Positions 25,701 to 37,650 of a stretch of DNA of 64,000 nucleotides are shown here, piece by piece. The DNA is from Himantopus leucocephalus (taxonomy: Eukaryota; Chordata; Aves; Charadriiformes; Recurvirostridae). A program made the position numbers and the translations under genes. The first letter of the stretch is position 1. The number at the start of each line of letters is the position of its first letter. Location of the stretch: NCBI GenBank assembly GCA_003993805.1, contig RSEF01000002.1, positions 98,586,094 through 98,650,093 of the forward strand, given 5' to 3'. The notes beneath the pieces are model-generated. The model was not told the origin of the DNA, did not search any database, and was given only the letters and a program-made list of their open reading frames with translations.

Positions 25701-26152
25701 GAGATTTTTTAAACTTTAACAGAAGTGGTTTATTTCTGAATGAAAAATGTCAGATGATATACTTAGCACAAAATGTACATATGATTATAAACAGCTAGGG
25801 CTGATATCTGTCATGGAAATCAAGCTCCACAAAGGAAAAACGTTTTCGACTGTTTTCCATGGAAAATATATTTTGGTGGTTTGGTGCCAATACTAAAAAT
25901 CATATGCTGCCTGTGAACAGGTTATCAAGTGTGTTGTTGCTAATAGGTTAATCCTGCACCCACTCTTTTCAGTGATGCAGTAGTGACAGTACTGCTCTCT
26001 CCACTGGTACAGAATCAGGCGCCAGACCAGCAAAATGCACTTAGAGGTTGTTGGTACACATGTACATATATTTAACGGATTTATAAAATGCAAATATCTT
26101 AAGTGATCTACTTCCAAACATGTTAGAACATTATGAGATCTCATGAAACTTA
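19781..26152. other. AT-rich non-coding DNA, no gene seen
   Basis: No supported gene or named repeat. Open frames here are 60-75 codons and occur on both strands. A cluster of four CpG lies at about 21967-21993 around the partly symmetrical string CGGTAGATCGACCG. Poly-T runs occur near 22564, 23395 and 24166-24178. Nothing else stands out by eye. Confidence 0.5.
24166..24178. repeat. Poly-T run
   Basis: Thirteen T in a row, with no adjacent retroelement body that I recognise. Confidence 0.8.
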
Positions 26153-26303
26153 CAAGTCTTATGAGGAGCGGCTGAGGGAACTGGGGCNNNNNNNNNNNNN
26201 NNNNNNNNNNNNNNNNNNNNNNNNNNNNNNNNNNNNNNNNNNNNNNNNNNNNNNNNNNNNNNNNNNNNNNNNNNNNNNNNNNNNNNNATTCTATGATTCT
26301 ATG
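26153..26303 (+). mobile_element. CR1 LINE, 5'-truncated, interrupted by an assembly gap
   Basis: The left part ends in GAGGAGCGGCTGAGGGAACT, a string typical of the 3' region of avian CR1. The right part is two units of ATTCTATG at 26288-26303, the short tandem tail that ends CR1 elements. Both parts lie in the same orientation, with 100 N between. CR1 is the main LINE of birds and moves by target-primed reverse transcription. Copies are usually truncated at the 5' end like this one. From what I know of the family, the missing part between these landmarks is probably a few hundred bases, so the 100 N is a placeholder. Confidence 0.9.
26188..26287. other. Assembly gap (100 N)
   Basis: A run of exactly 100 N, the common placeholder for a gap of unknown size. 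It falls inside the CR1 copy, so repeat collapse is the likely cause. Frames that appear to cross it are not real. Confidence 0.95.
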
Positions 26304-29300
26304 AAAATAAACTCTTGCGGTGCTCACAGAGAAAAAAGTCCTGTGGCTAAAACTGGGAGTAGCAACTTTTGGGTCATTTTTTGCTGTTCAAACTCATAGT
26401 TTACTTAACCTAGACCTTTGGGGAAATGTTTCTTTTTTGGTTATTTTCAATTAATACTCAGTTTTTTATAGAACACAGAGGACATAAAATTAGTGCAGTT
26501 TTCCGAACGAGCCTTCCTAAATGGCTCAGAAAAGACCTTGCTGCTTTGAAAATGCCTTAGAAAATAACTGTTTGGTTTTTCTAATTTAACATGATGATGA
26601 GCAGGAACCTCTCCGTGTGAATTCTTTCTATAGGAGAGTGGGGAGAAATACGACTGCTTCTTTCACTGTCATGTGTTCAATAACAGTGATGCAAAGAGAA
26701 ATTGCAGGAATTTTTTAATCTGCCATTTGTTTTTGATCCAATTTGGGGAAACAAAATACTTCTGAAGTTTCTGACTGCACTCAGTAGAGTCAAAACTCTC
26801 TGTGATGAGCACTCTGTGAAGTAATCAACGTTCCCATGAAAAGTTTTGCACTTGGTGAAACAATGTTTTCTGACAAATTGTTTTCTGACATGAACTCTGT
26901 TATATCTAGACTAGCTCCATATCTTCATTATTAGTACATCCTAGACTCCTTCGAGACCACAGCATAGTGTAGAAGAATCCTGCAATCAGGTCAAATACTG
27001 GTTAATGGTCCTTTCTTACAGAACTCTCATATGAATTTACTCTGATTCCCCATCACTTTTTTGGCTGACTAGTATACAGAACCTGAATGCACAACAGTAT
27101 TCAGGAAGCTTAAGAGCTGATTGAATCATTTTATAGGAAGGAACTACCTTCTACTATAAAGACATAGCATTATAAATGCTGCTAGATTTATAATGATTTA
27201 TTTTATGCATACCAGATTTCTCTAAAGCACATATACAATGACCAGAACTGAGAAGGGTTTAGAAATTTAGAGATAACTATTTGTGAAATAGAAGAACAGA
27301 CTGGAAGTTCAAGTTGAGCTATGTGAAAAATAATTTTAGCCATTGTACAGGATATTGCTTTTTTTTCATTGATTTCATTATAAACTACATAACAAATCGT
27401 GTTGAGACTAAATTGGCAGAGTTAATTTGTGGGCAGAACTGTAGCATTGCTTTTTTATTTCAGAATCCCTGAATTTTATTACAGATTGATATAGATAAGA
27501 ACATTAATGCTGGTAATAATAAAGATTACACAAGCTCAACTTTAATTAAGTGAAAAATGACTACTGCTTTACAGTACATCTCTCCTACATGTAAAGTCAT
27601 GTGATACAGCATGTATTCAGTTAACTGATACATATGAACTGAAAATCAAATTTTATTTGCAATATAACATGCTCCAAATAATTTTTTTATGTAAGAGAAA
27701 AAAAATAGTACACTCCACCTACCTTATTGTTAATCAGTTGTCTACACATAGCATCTGTTTACATTAGTAATGTAATTGCTGTGATAATAAGCTCATTGAT
27801 TTAGTATCTAAGGAAATAATCAGTCAGGACATCACATTTGTCTTGCTTTACTTGACAGCCTATCTTCTACACTGAATAGACAATGTCAATTCTTGCCATT
27901 GTTTCAGAGAAATGGAGCAACAAAACAACCCAGAAAGCTCTCTTCTCTTTGCCAACTACTGCCATAAAAATGTTTGCTGCAGCTAACTGGTATTGGACAA
28001 ATTTAATTTTAACAGTGGCACAGGGCCAGTACACTTTAGTGTAGGAAAATTGTATTTCTTTTGTTATTCAGACAGTATGACAGCCTTATCTTTCACTTGA
28101 CAGTTAAGCAGAAAAGGACTGTGAAAAACTAAAACTGAAATAAAACAAAGACACAACTGGGAAACTTTGGTTAGCTGACTCACTAGGAATTTTTTCAAAG
28201 CATTTTTATGTGAAAATGTATAAACAAAGTCTCCTTACTAGGTTTTAAGAAGCACTTTACAAGATTGTAAGATGTCTATGTACTTGGGTTCACTTCTCAA
28301 AATCACAGAGGAAAATATTCCATCAGGAGTGTTAAAATAAGAACAATCCCAGGTTTATGATTTTTTTTTTCTTTTTTTATCTTATGGACAGTTAATATGC
28401 CCTTCCTGCTGCAACTTTGGATTTCACAAGCTTTCAAAAATCCATGGTCCATAGAACAAGTTCATGGGCTGAAATCTTAGAGGATCAGATTCTCTTGACT
28501 CTATGTGATGTTCAAGCTAGGGAGGAGGACAAGAGTCTGTTACCTCCATTTCTTTGCCTCCCAAGTGAAGTTCAAAATTCATGAAGACCAGTAATCACTG
28601 CAGAGCCTGTAAACAGCGATGCTGAATGACTTCTGTGCCTGGACTTTGTTGTAGACGGAATGGGGAGCAGAGACCAAAAGTCTCATTCCCCTGTGGAGGT
28701 GAATTTCTATTCATCAGTTTATAGACAGCACAACTGAACTTATATTATAAACAACACTGAATGAATAATACTGCTCTCACTATATAGAACCAATACATTC
28801 CAAGACCTCTTGTTTTTGAAGGATGTCTTAAAAACACTGCTATTAGTTATCATGTACTTCACAAAGAAAGTTAATCTCTGAAGATTTTAGAGAGGAAGGG
28901 AAGGATCAGTCTTCCTCTTATAAGGATAAAATTAAAAAATACATTTAAATTATTATATACCGTGGTGTGCTCTCCAGGAAATGAACTGAAAAAGTAAATT
29001 TACCTCACTTCACCTCAACATCAGAAAACGTTCAGGTTTCATCTCCTCTGCATAACCTTTGTTTTAATTGCAAGTGGGAAGAAGACTTACACTGTGGAAG
29101 AGTCAGTAGAAATGAAGATATGCAAAACTAAGCCCTTATCATGGAGTGTTAATTACCTATGCGGTAGTTGTACTTACAAGATGAGAGCAACCAAAGACAG
29201 GTTGTTCTTTGTTTCCAAACCAGATGCGGGGTAGCAGAAGTGTGGCCTCACAGCTCATCTAAATTCTGAATTCCGGCAGGCTGACAGCTGCTCCCTTTCT

Positions 29301-32300
29301 GCCGATTAAGGAACACTGACAAACATTTTTTTGCTTCTTCTTTTTCCTGCAGAAAGACTTCCTTGGCTGCTTGTACTCACATACTCAAAAATGGGCTCTT
29401 CCCACTCAGTGTTTTTAACTGTGATTACTAAAAAGGAGCTATTGTTAAATTGAAGAAGAGAGGCAAGGTTTGGATGAGATTCTCTGGAAGGTATAATCAC
29501 TACCACATATTTAGTGATGTATCACAAAAAAATGCAAATTACGATTGAAAAATGTACTAATTCTTTTCCATAACTCTCCTGGACAGAAGCCTTGAAAGGT
29601 CTCTCCAAAATTAAGTCCTTTCTTGTCAGACAAATGAAGTCCATTCAGTTGTGGTCCCTTTGGGGACTGCTGGCAGAGTTCAAAGCTGACACAGGTCCAA
29701 ACCCCCTTCTGCTCCATGTAAGGTAGAAAATCTGTGTTTCTGTTTTAACTTGCAGGATAGTATTCTAAGGTCTCTTGGTGTTCTTCCACTTCTCAGAAAA
29801 CAATTCAAAAGGACATGATGCTGGTGCTGCCCAAAACAGTAAGTTTGAGAAATGTGGATGCTCATGAATACTGCCTCAGTTTGGACAATGTGCTGCTGTG
29901 GATCAACATTCACTTGTCATCTGGGAGAGATTTGGTAGGGCACCTTCATATTAGGAGTTGCACATCACTTGTACTTGTTGTATTTGCACAGATGTACTTG
30001 TTCCAATTCCAGCTGAACATTTATTCTTTCTCTAATAATATTTTCTTTTCAACTGAAATGAAGATTTGGAAGCATGTGAAGAAGTAGTGTGTGCTTGTCA
30101 CCATGCTAACACTTTTCACAGTGCTCTTTTCTGAGGTTGGATTATCTAGTTTGAGGCATATGCCCAAGCTCTAAATGAACATCTGCTATATGGGTAGGCT
30201 ACGTATGTTGAGTTTTTATTTATTAATATATGTGCACATGCATATACAAACATTATTGCTGTAATCTTAAAGAAATTATATAGACATCCAAAGTAATATA
30301 TGTATTTAATCAGATTTAAAGATATTTATATCAGTTTTAGTGATCTTCCTCTTTCCCAGAAAAGCGTGTCTCCTAAAGCAGTTTTAGTGAGATATAAACA
30401 AGCTAGTCATGAGATTCTGCAGCTTACACACCTACAGTTTGCTAAACTCGGTCTGGGAACACGAGTTTTCTTCCTACTGGTTTGTACCTAACCAAAATGG
30501 TTGTTCTTCTTCCTATGATGAGGGGGCTTAGAAGGTTGAATCAAAATAAAATATATGCATCTGTATAGCTCTACTGGATAGATGATAGTAGCTTAAACAG
30601 TAGTGAAATATGGCTAACAGGTATTAACCAAAGAGGGCAGAAGGCATCCAGATCCAATCCACATCCTCTAAAGGCATCCACTCTGATTGTAAACAGGTTT
30701 TGCCTAATGATTTCCACACAGGGAAATTCTGGAGTGATATTAATTTTAACTTCTTTTTCTTTTTTTTTTTTTTAACCTGACCTTTCCTCTCAGAAAAGGA
30801 AAACAAGTGAAAATGCAGCTCTAAGAAGAGCCTGAAGAGCCTACTGGGGAACACCTGTGGGAAAGCAGGTCTTCAGTGTAGAAAAATGAATGTTCACTGT
30901 GTGAGGGGACTGGGTGCCAGACCTAAGAGCCTTTGTTAGGGGGTGCTTGTCTGCTGCTACCTGAGCAGAAACACTGGAGGGGAATAATAGGACTGAAGAT
31001 GAGAGAACAATTTTCTCCCCCATTATGAGATGTGTTTCAGTTCGAGATGCACTGGGTCAGTCTCACAAGAGCCTGTCATTAGTACTAAGTCACCTCAGCT
31101 TTATATATGTATCTGAGAATAATACCTTTCTACGGTTATGCCAAATTCTGTTTGCCTACTTGCCTCAGGGCAGGTGGGTTTTTCTGACCATCAATGGAGT
31201 ATCGCTGCTGTTTATCATTATCACCAATCGTCAGATAAAAGATAGGAGAATAAGTCTTGTGCTGAGTTGGTAATTTTTTATGCTGTTTATGTAAGCTTGT
31301 TGGATATGGGTTTGGTTTTTTTTTTTTTCTTTTATTCTATTTCTTTCATACCCTCCCTTTTTGTGTGGGTTCTCTGCCTCTCACTGGGCTTTTGCTCACT
31401 CTGCACTGCTCTGTGGGAAATAAACAATAAATGCCTGTTCCTTCAAGTAAGGCAGAGGATGCAAGGTACTCTAGGATGTACTATATTAAATCAAGAAGCT
31501 GTGTGGTTAGTGTTGATAGAATAATACAGAAATTTTACATGCATGCTGCAGCTCTTACTGGAATGTAGTTTTACACTTTGAGAACACTTTTTGCAAAATT
31601 CTAGTCCTAGGAGATCAAATGACATTAAGATGATGGATGGTTGGGGATATCTTGAAATGAGCAGTGTCTGTTCCATTTATAAATATAACAATCTACAAGG
31701 TTAGAAATGAAAGTTGAAAAATCAGTAGTTAAAGCTGTTCGAAGTAAAGGAACAGTTATGGAATGGATTTATATATAAGCTGCTTCATATATCACTCTTT
31801 GGTATGTTTTAAAATTTGAGTGTAGATGTGAGCAACCACTTCAAATACCCATGGAGATTAGTATTTCAGTCACTGAGGTCACACTGCCTTGTCCGGGAAC
31901 TGGTTGAAGTAAAATTAATGACATCTTTATCTTTTAACTACTTTGGTTAAAATCTATTAATAATTAACATGCCAATACTTGCGAATGCCACTTTTTAAAG
32001 AAAATCAGCCTGAGTGGTGCAGGAGTTTACTCATTAAAGCTGCTGACCTTATGTCTTGTACCAATCAAACACTTCTGAGCTATCTCAAATGGCATTTTCC
32101 ATCCCTACCTCTTCTGGCTGTCATGGAAACAGCCGTGCACCCTCTTATAAAGGTACTGTAATACTGTCGGGCCCCACACAAATCACATTAACAGTGGAGT
32201 TAGAATCAACTTAGACATAATAATTGTTGTAGCTTAGGGAAATAGCCCCTCGCCTCTCTTCTAGACAGCTCTGAGTCTGAGCACTTCCCGGGGAAACCTG

Positions 32301-34331
32301 CTTCCATTTCCTGGAGGAAAGCCATCCTGAGGGACACCCGCAGTTCTGCACTGCGGTGATAAAACCGGCAGGCATGAAATCCCTGCATTTGCTATTAGCT
32401 GGAGAGAAGTTTCCCTCTGAGATCTGTGACTTCTGAATGGCACTTAGCTTTTGCCATCGAATGCTTTTCTTCAAGGGTGTAAGTGCTCATGAAGAAATTA
32501 GGCAGAGACACAAAATACTGCACCTCAGACATCCCATTTCTCACAGCGCAGTCACTGCCAGACTCCAAACTTGCCTTACAACGTGGAGACTATGACACCA
32601 CTTTCCCCTCTCCTTTTACCGTCTCGATTGTCATCGACAACAGGAGCAAAAGTGAACAGATGAACAGCTGTAGAGGGGGCAAGTTTTTTATTTTGCCTCT
32701 TTCCTGTTGTGAGCTCCTTTTCCTTAGAGACACTCACTTTTACTTTGGTTTGGTTTGCTTTTGGCATTGTGAGTTCTGTGGTTTGTTTCAGGAGAAAACT
32801 GAGAATGAGGAATATCCACGTCCCCTCTCATAGTGAAAACCCCGCAGCTCACTTCTGAGCTGTCACTGCAGCAGAAGTCCTGGAAATTTCCCTCTTGCAC
32901 CCTGTCCTCCCACTTCTATTGAATGAAATGGCAGCAACTGCTCCACCATTAGGATCAATATCCAGGCCATTATGTTGGCAAAAGGAGCAGCAAATCACAT
33001 TTACGTGGATTGTCAGATTCATTATTATAAGCAGATGGCAGTCCTTGCACTACAATGCAGCTGAGAAAAGACTGACATCATTTCAAATTAAAATCTATAA
33101 TGCTAATACACATCTCTGACTCTTTGTACAGGCCTAAGTGCATTAATCTTCTGAATGATTTGCCAACGTGTGCACTGCTTTAGGTGTTTTCACTTGAGTG
33201 GAGCTAAAAGGAGAGCTTTTAACTGAGAATGGTTAACATTTATTCATACAGATTGATAAAAGTTAACATGCAATTTTCTTTACTAGTAGCTCCCTAATAG
33301 GAATTAATGGGACATTTTGAAGAGAAAATGCCAAGTTCAGAAGGCCAGTTTAAGAAATGTGTTAACCATTGAAGAGAAAAATATGTTACTAGTGTCTCCT
33401 TTATGTAAACTGATCTTAAAATAATTACCCATAAAAGAAACTAGAGCATTTTTTAAAATATACAACAGAATTGTCTAAATATGCAAAGCAATGTCAGTTG
33501 TCAAATGCAGACAAAAAATAAAAATGTTTATGATCAGATTGTCATCAAAACTTTAAAAAGTGAACTTAACATGAATCCACTCTTTTAATACAGCTAAAGT
33601 GGCAGACAGCTCCTAATAAAAAGGATTTTAAATACTTTGGGGACGGTTTTATCTGCAGTGTCTAGACTGTGTATCCTGACATCATATTTTCAATAGAGTG
33701 CTCTAGATTCAGAATTTCATACACCATTTTTAAGAATGCAGAGGCTGATTCCTCCATTCTTCCGCCTTTCTCCAGAAAGGATATATGTAAGAGAAAGGAT
33801 CTTCTGGCGAATAAAGTATAGACAGAGACCCCTACTCAGGCTGGCTAACCATGAGAATGCAATGCCTTTGCTTCTAGAGGAACCTTTGCAGATTGAGGGG
33901 CTGTCCTAGACTACTTCTGCCTGCACACGGGTTCCTGAATAACCCCACTTTGGAAGTCGTGTGATCACAGTGTCGATTCTGAGCTAAAATACCTTTCCTT
34001 TTGGAAGGGCTTGATAGGTGAGCAGCATTATGCTCATGCAGCTACTTGGTTTCATGGAACAAACAAAAATCCCGTGTTTACCCTAAAGAACATTGTTTAA
34101 AAACATCCAGATTACCCACACAGCCGTGAAACTCCGGAATCCTGCCATCCTGCCTGTGTCATTGCAGATATGCTTGGCTTTGCTAACGAAGCATATTTCC
34201 CAAAAAATAAAGTTCATTAAAATGTTTTGACCAGATACAGGTAGGATCTTTTGTCCCACTTATTGTTACCCAGAGATTTAATTTAAAAGGAAACAGAGTC
34301 TTCAGGTCTACAATATACCTTGCCTTCTGCC
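26304..34331. other. AT-rich non-coding DNA, no gene seen
   Basis: No supported gene. A tandem near-duplication of gttttctgaca occurs around 26864-26890. Poly-T runs lie near 30760-30773 and 31316-31328. At 32250-33200 the composition is more balanced, with few simple repeats and homeodomain-like strings near 32950-33110, so conserved non-coding DNA is plausible there. Open frames of 80-116 codons at 32211-32833 lie on both strands and are unrecognisable. Confidence 0.5.
30760..30773. repeat. Poly-T run
   Basis: Fourteen T in a row at the end of a T-rich stretch. Confidence 0.8.
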
Positions 34332-34354
34332 AGCACGTGGCACTGCCACGTGCT
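34332..34354. promoter_or_regulatory. Perfect 23-bp inverted repeat with two CACGTG E-boxes 7 bases apart
   Basis: AGCACGTGGCA (34332-34342) and TGCCACGTGCT (34344-34354) are exact reverse complements around a single central C. Each arm holds a canonical E-box, at 34334-34339 and 34347-34352, so the hexamers are separated by 7 bases. Tandem E-boxes with a 6-7 base spacer are the arrangement described for cooperative CLOCK:BMAL1 binding; MYC/MAX, USF and other bHLH factors also bind CACGTG. Both hexamers keep their CpG in a CpG-poor region. Function is inferred, and the structure might simply be a chance palindrome. Confidence 0.4.
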
Positions 34355-37300
34355 AACACATGATTTAGTGGATGTCTGAGATGTGAATTAGTTACTTCTT
34401 TAAATATATCATTGATGTTGTTGACTTTTTCTGAGTTCTTTTGCTATTAACGTATCTGAAGGCAAATATCTCTGTATTTCATTCATATTTGCTCCCCTTA
34501 CTGACAAAAATTGATTTCTTAATACTTCCCTTTTCCTTTCATCTGACCCAGTACTAATACCTAGTTTGAGTTTCACAAACCAGGTGGTATGTGCAGCAAT
34601 AGAAAATAACACATTTCACTGATATAAACAATAGCTTAATAATTTGTTTATGAAGAGATTTTTTCTGAGTAGGGAGTGATTTTTATTAAAATGAATAACA
34701 AATTACTGGAAAAAAGTAGTTTTTCTGCTTGGGAAGTTGCTTTAAAGTATGCATGGTGGGGAGCTGCACAGTGAGATTCAGAAAAAGATAATGAAAGACA
34801 ATTTCATTTTTCAAATTTTAAAAAAGAAATGTCATTCAAATGAATTAAATTTGAAAGAACGATATGTAACCAATTACAGCTTTATGAGTCTGATCTTCGT
34901 AAAATCCTTACTCTTTCATGAAAAATCTTGTGTACTTGAAACTTCCAGTTTTTATGGATGTTGAAATGAACTGATTAACATAAGAACTTTAGATCAGCTT
35001 TAACACTGTGACAATCAGAGAAGAAATGCATAAGAATTCTGAAAAACTAAAAACTCACCAGCTTTTTGATATGTTGAACATGGCTTATAGTCCTATTTGA
35101 ATCTTATAAATTAATTTTCTTGTAAAGTGCTTTACCAATGATTGCAGTCTTAAATCCCTACCACATCTTTCAGCTTTCTTTTCAGATGAAAACAGGTACA
35201 TCCAACAAGTAAAGGATGGTGAAATTTATGGTCCTGATTATTTAAAGTGTATGGGTTGCATCTGATATTTATTTAAGAATTTCTTTTCATAGCATAATGT
35301 TTAGACTGGTTAATTAATGGTTAATGGCAAGAGATGGGAAATGTATAATTTACAAATTGAAAAAAGCTCTTAAAAGTTTTGCAGAACATCTGGAACTTTT
35401 CCACAACAGTCTTGAAATAATATTCTCCAAGCCATAGATCCTATTATCACACATCTCACATATGCACCACCACAACTACTCAATGAATTGATTTCTTATA
35501 TATGCATTGCATGGATTCATTAAGTACGTTACACACCAACATTCCTCACTCTTTGTTTATTAGTCAAGTTAATTTTAATAACTTCTGAAATACTGTTGCT
35601 GAATTAGCAAATCGGAATAGAGTCCGTGAAATGTAACTCTGGAGCTTATTTTAGAATATGGCCTGTTTCTCAAAAGTGGCACTCAGTGACACAGTTTGAA
35701 AACTGTAGTAGTTTAGTAGTAAACTGTAAATTAGTATTTTTTGACTATGTGGAGTAGTGGACTGTTTCTGATCCATGGCTGAAGAAGTAAGATACAGCAT
35801 TCACGAGCTGTGCGTTCCCTACGTTCAATCTAAGCCCTACAGTGTATACTTCTTTCCCCATCCCCCCTTCCTTTGCCTGCATTTCAGTTTGTTTTACTGA
35901 CTGAACACTTAAAGAGATATCTACTTAAGGATGTCAAAAGGTGTAGTAAATGGGAGGCAGGCCACTGGGAGACAAAATAGGGAGGTCATTCCGCCTGACC
36001 TCCTCCTGTTTTTTCCCACTAAGAAAGCTGCTGCTCAGCTGACTTAAGATTGAGAGACAAGGCAGAAAAACAGCAAAAACAGTATTAACTCAACCTGTTT
36101 GGTACCGTGCTTTCTACTTGCAAGAGGTTTTCCTCCATGCTTAAAGCTGGTCTCCCGTTGCAGTCATTCCCTTTAGAAATGCTAGAATATTTTATTTTTC
36201 TCTGATATTCACCCTGTGTGCAGGTTGTGTAAGTGAATGGAAATCCAATGATAAACTCCTCTCTGACTTCTATCACTTATAAAGAGAATAATTTCAACAG
36301 TTAAGCTAAGGTTCTCAGTAGCTGATGGTTTTGTTGACATTGTAAAGGAGTTTTTGTCTTTATGTGAGAAATACTTCTGTAATTTCTTATTGTGGCATTA
36401 ACATACTGGGAAGGAAATCCTGACCTTTAACCTCACAGCTACATCGATGAGGCACAAATTGATTTCTGCTGTGTATGGAGTCTCTGAGCTGGTCAGGCAG
36501 GTCCCAGAATTTTGGCAAGTGAACCTTTAGTCGCGTATAAGTAGCTGTCATCTTGAAAAGAAGCAACAAGTCTTCTTCCCTTACAGGTATTGTGTACTCG
36601 TCTTAGTTGCCTGATGCTCGGCAGATCGTGCCCACTTTGACAGCACCTTGTTTTGCTAATCAGTAGAAATTAGGAATATCTTTTGCATTGGGATCCACTG
36701 TAACTAAGATGTACTTCTGTTTTGTGGACAGCAAAGGCTTCATCCCACCAAAGTGGAAGGTAGCCCTAAAAACCTATAATCTAAAGAGATGTTTCAAAGG
36801 CATTTGTAGTTTTTAGGTGCTTACCTCAAGTAATTTTCTTTAACCTAGTGGAGATCACTCTGCAAATCGCTGCCATTGTTTATTATGAACTTGTAGCAAA
36901 ACTAGTCATATAATTCACCCGTAAAAAGAGGTAAGAGGAGCTCTCCCCAGGCATATATCACAAAACCATATCAAGTCCATATACAGCAAAGAAAAGAGGA
37001 AGGTGTGTCACTTAAAAAAAAAAATCAGCTTCTGACAAACATACATGCTCAAATTCAACTTCAACTTCTTTTTATTAGTACTACTCTTCTGTTTAGGGTT
37101 TAACTTAAAAGTATTTTACTTCCTTGTATTTTCCCTCTATTTAGACACAACTAAAAGGTGCAAAGTTAAAACTACAAAGCTTTTTGGCAATGAAATTTAT
37201 GCAACTGAGAAATGAAGGTTTGGAAGTTTCACGGATTAGCACCTATGTGGCAAAGCTGTAGAAAATACCGGCAAATGAGTGTAAGGTCTGACCAAACACT

Positions 37301-37582
37301 GGCAAAGGAATGATTTTTGAGTTAGATAATTCTTCTGTGTTGTAATGACTCACTTTCTCTGATACAAATTACTGAAATTACATCAGTCTATATTTTTGAG
37401 TTATGTCAACATCTCAGAGAGAGTTCAAGTCCATGATTCTGGGATTAGCAAAACAATAAAATTCTAGAATACAAAGCAGAAAGACTCTTTTTCTTGCAAT
37501 GAAAAAAAGGATGTTCACAGCTCATTTATAGCCTAATTATATTTCCAGTCATGGATTTAGTCTAAAAAGTTTGTTGCTTGGG

Positions 37583-37650
37583 TTTGTTTTTTGTTTGCTT
37601 TTGTTTGTTTGTTTGTGGGGGTTGGGCTTTTTGTTTGTTTGTTTGTTTTT
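37583..37650. repeat. (GTTT)n simple repeat, two blocks
   Basis: Two runs of GTTT units separated by a short G-rich interruption (TGGGGGTTGGGC), about 68 bases in all. Confidence 0.85.

Noticed and set aside
25893..26399. Frames on both strands crossing the 26188-26287 gap
   Set aside because: Reading through N is meaningless, and the flanks are CR1.
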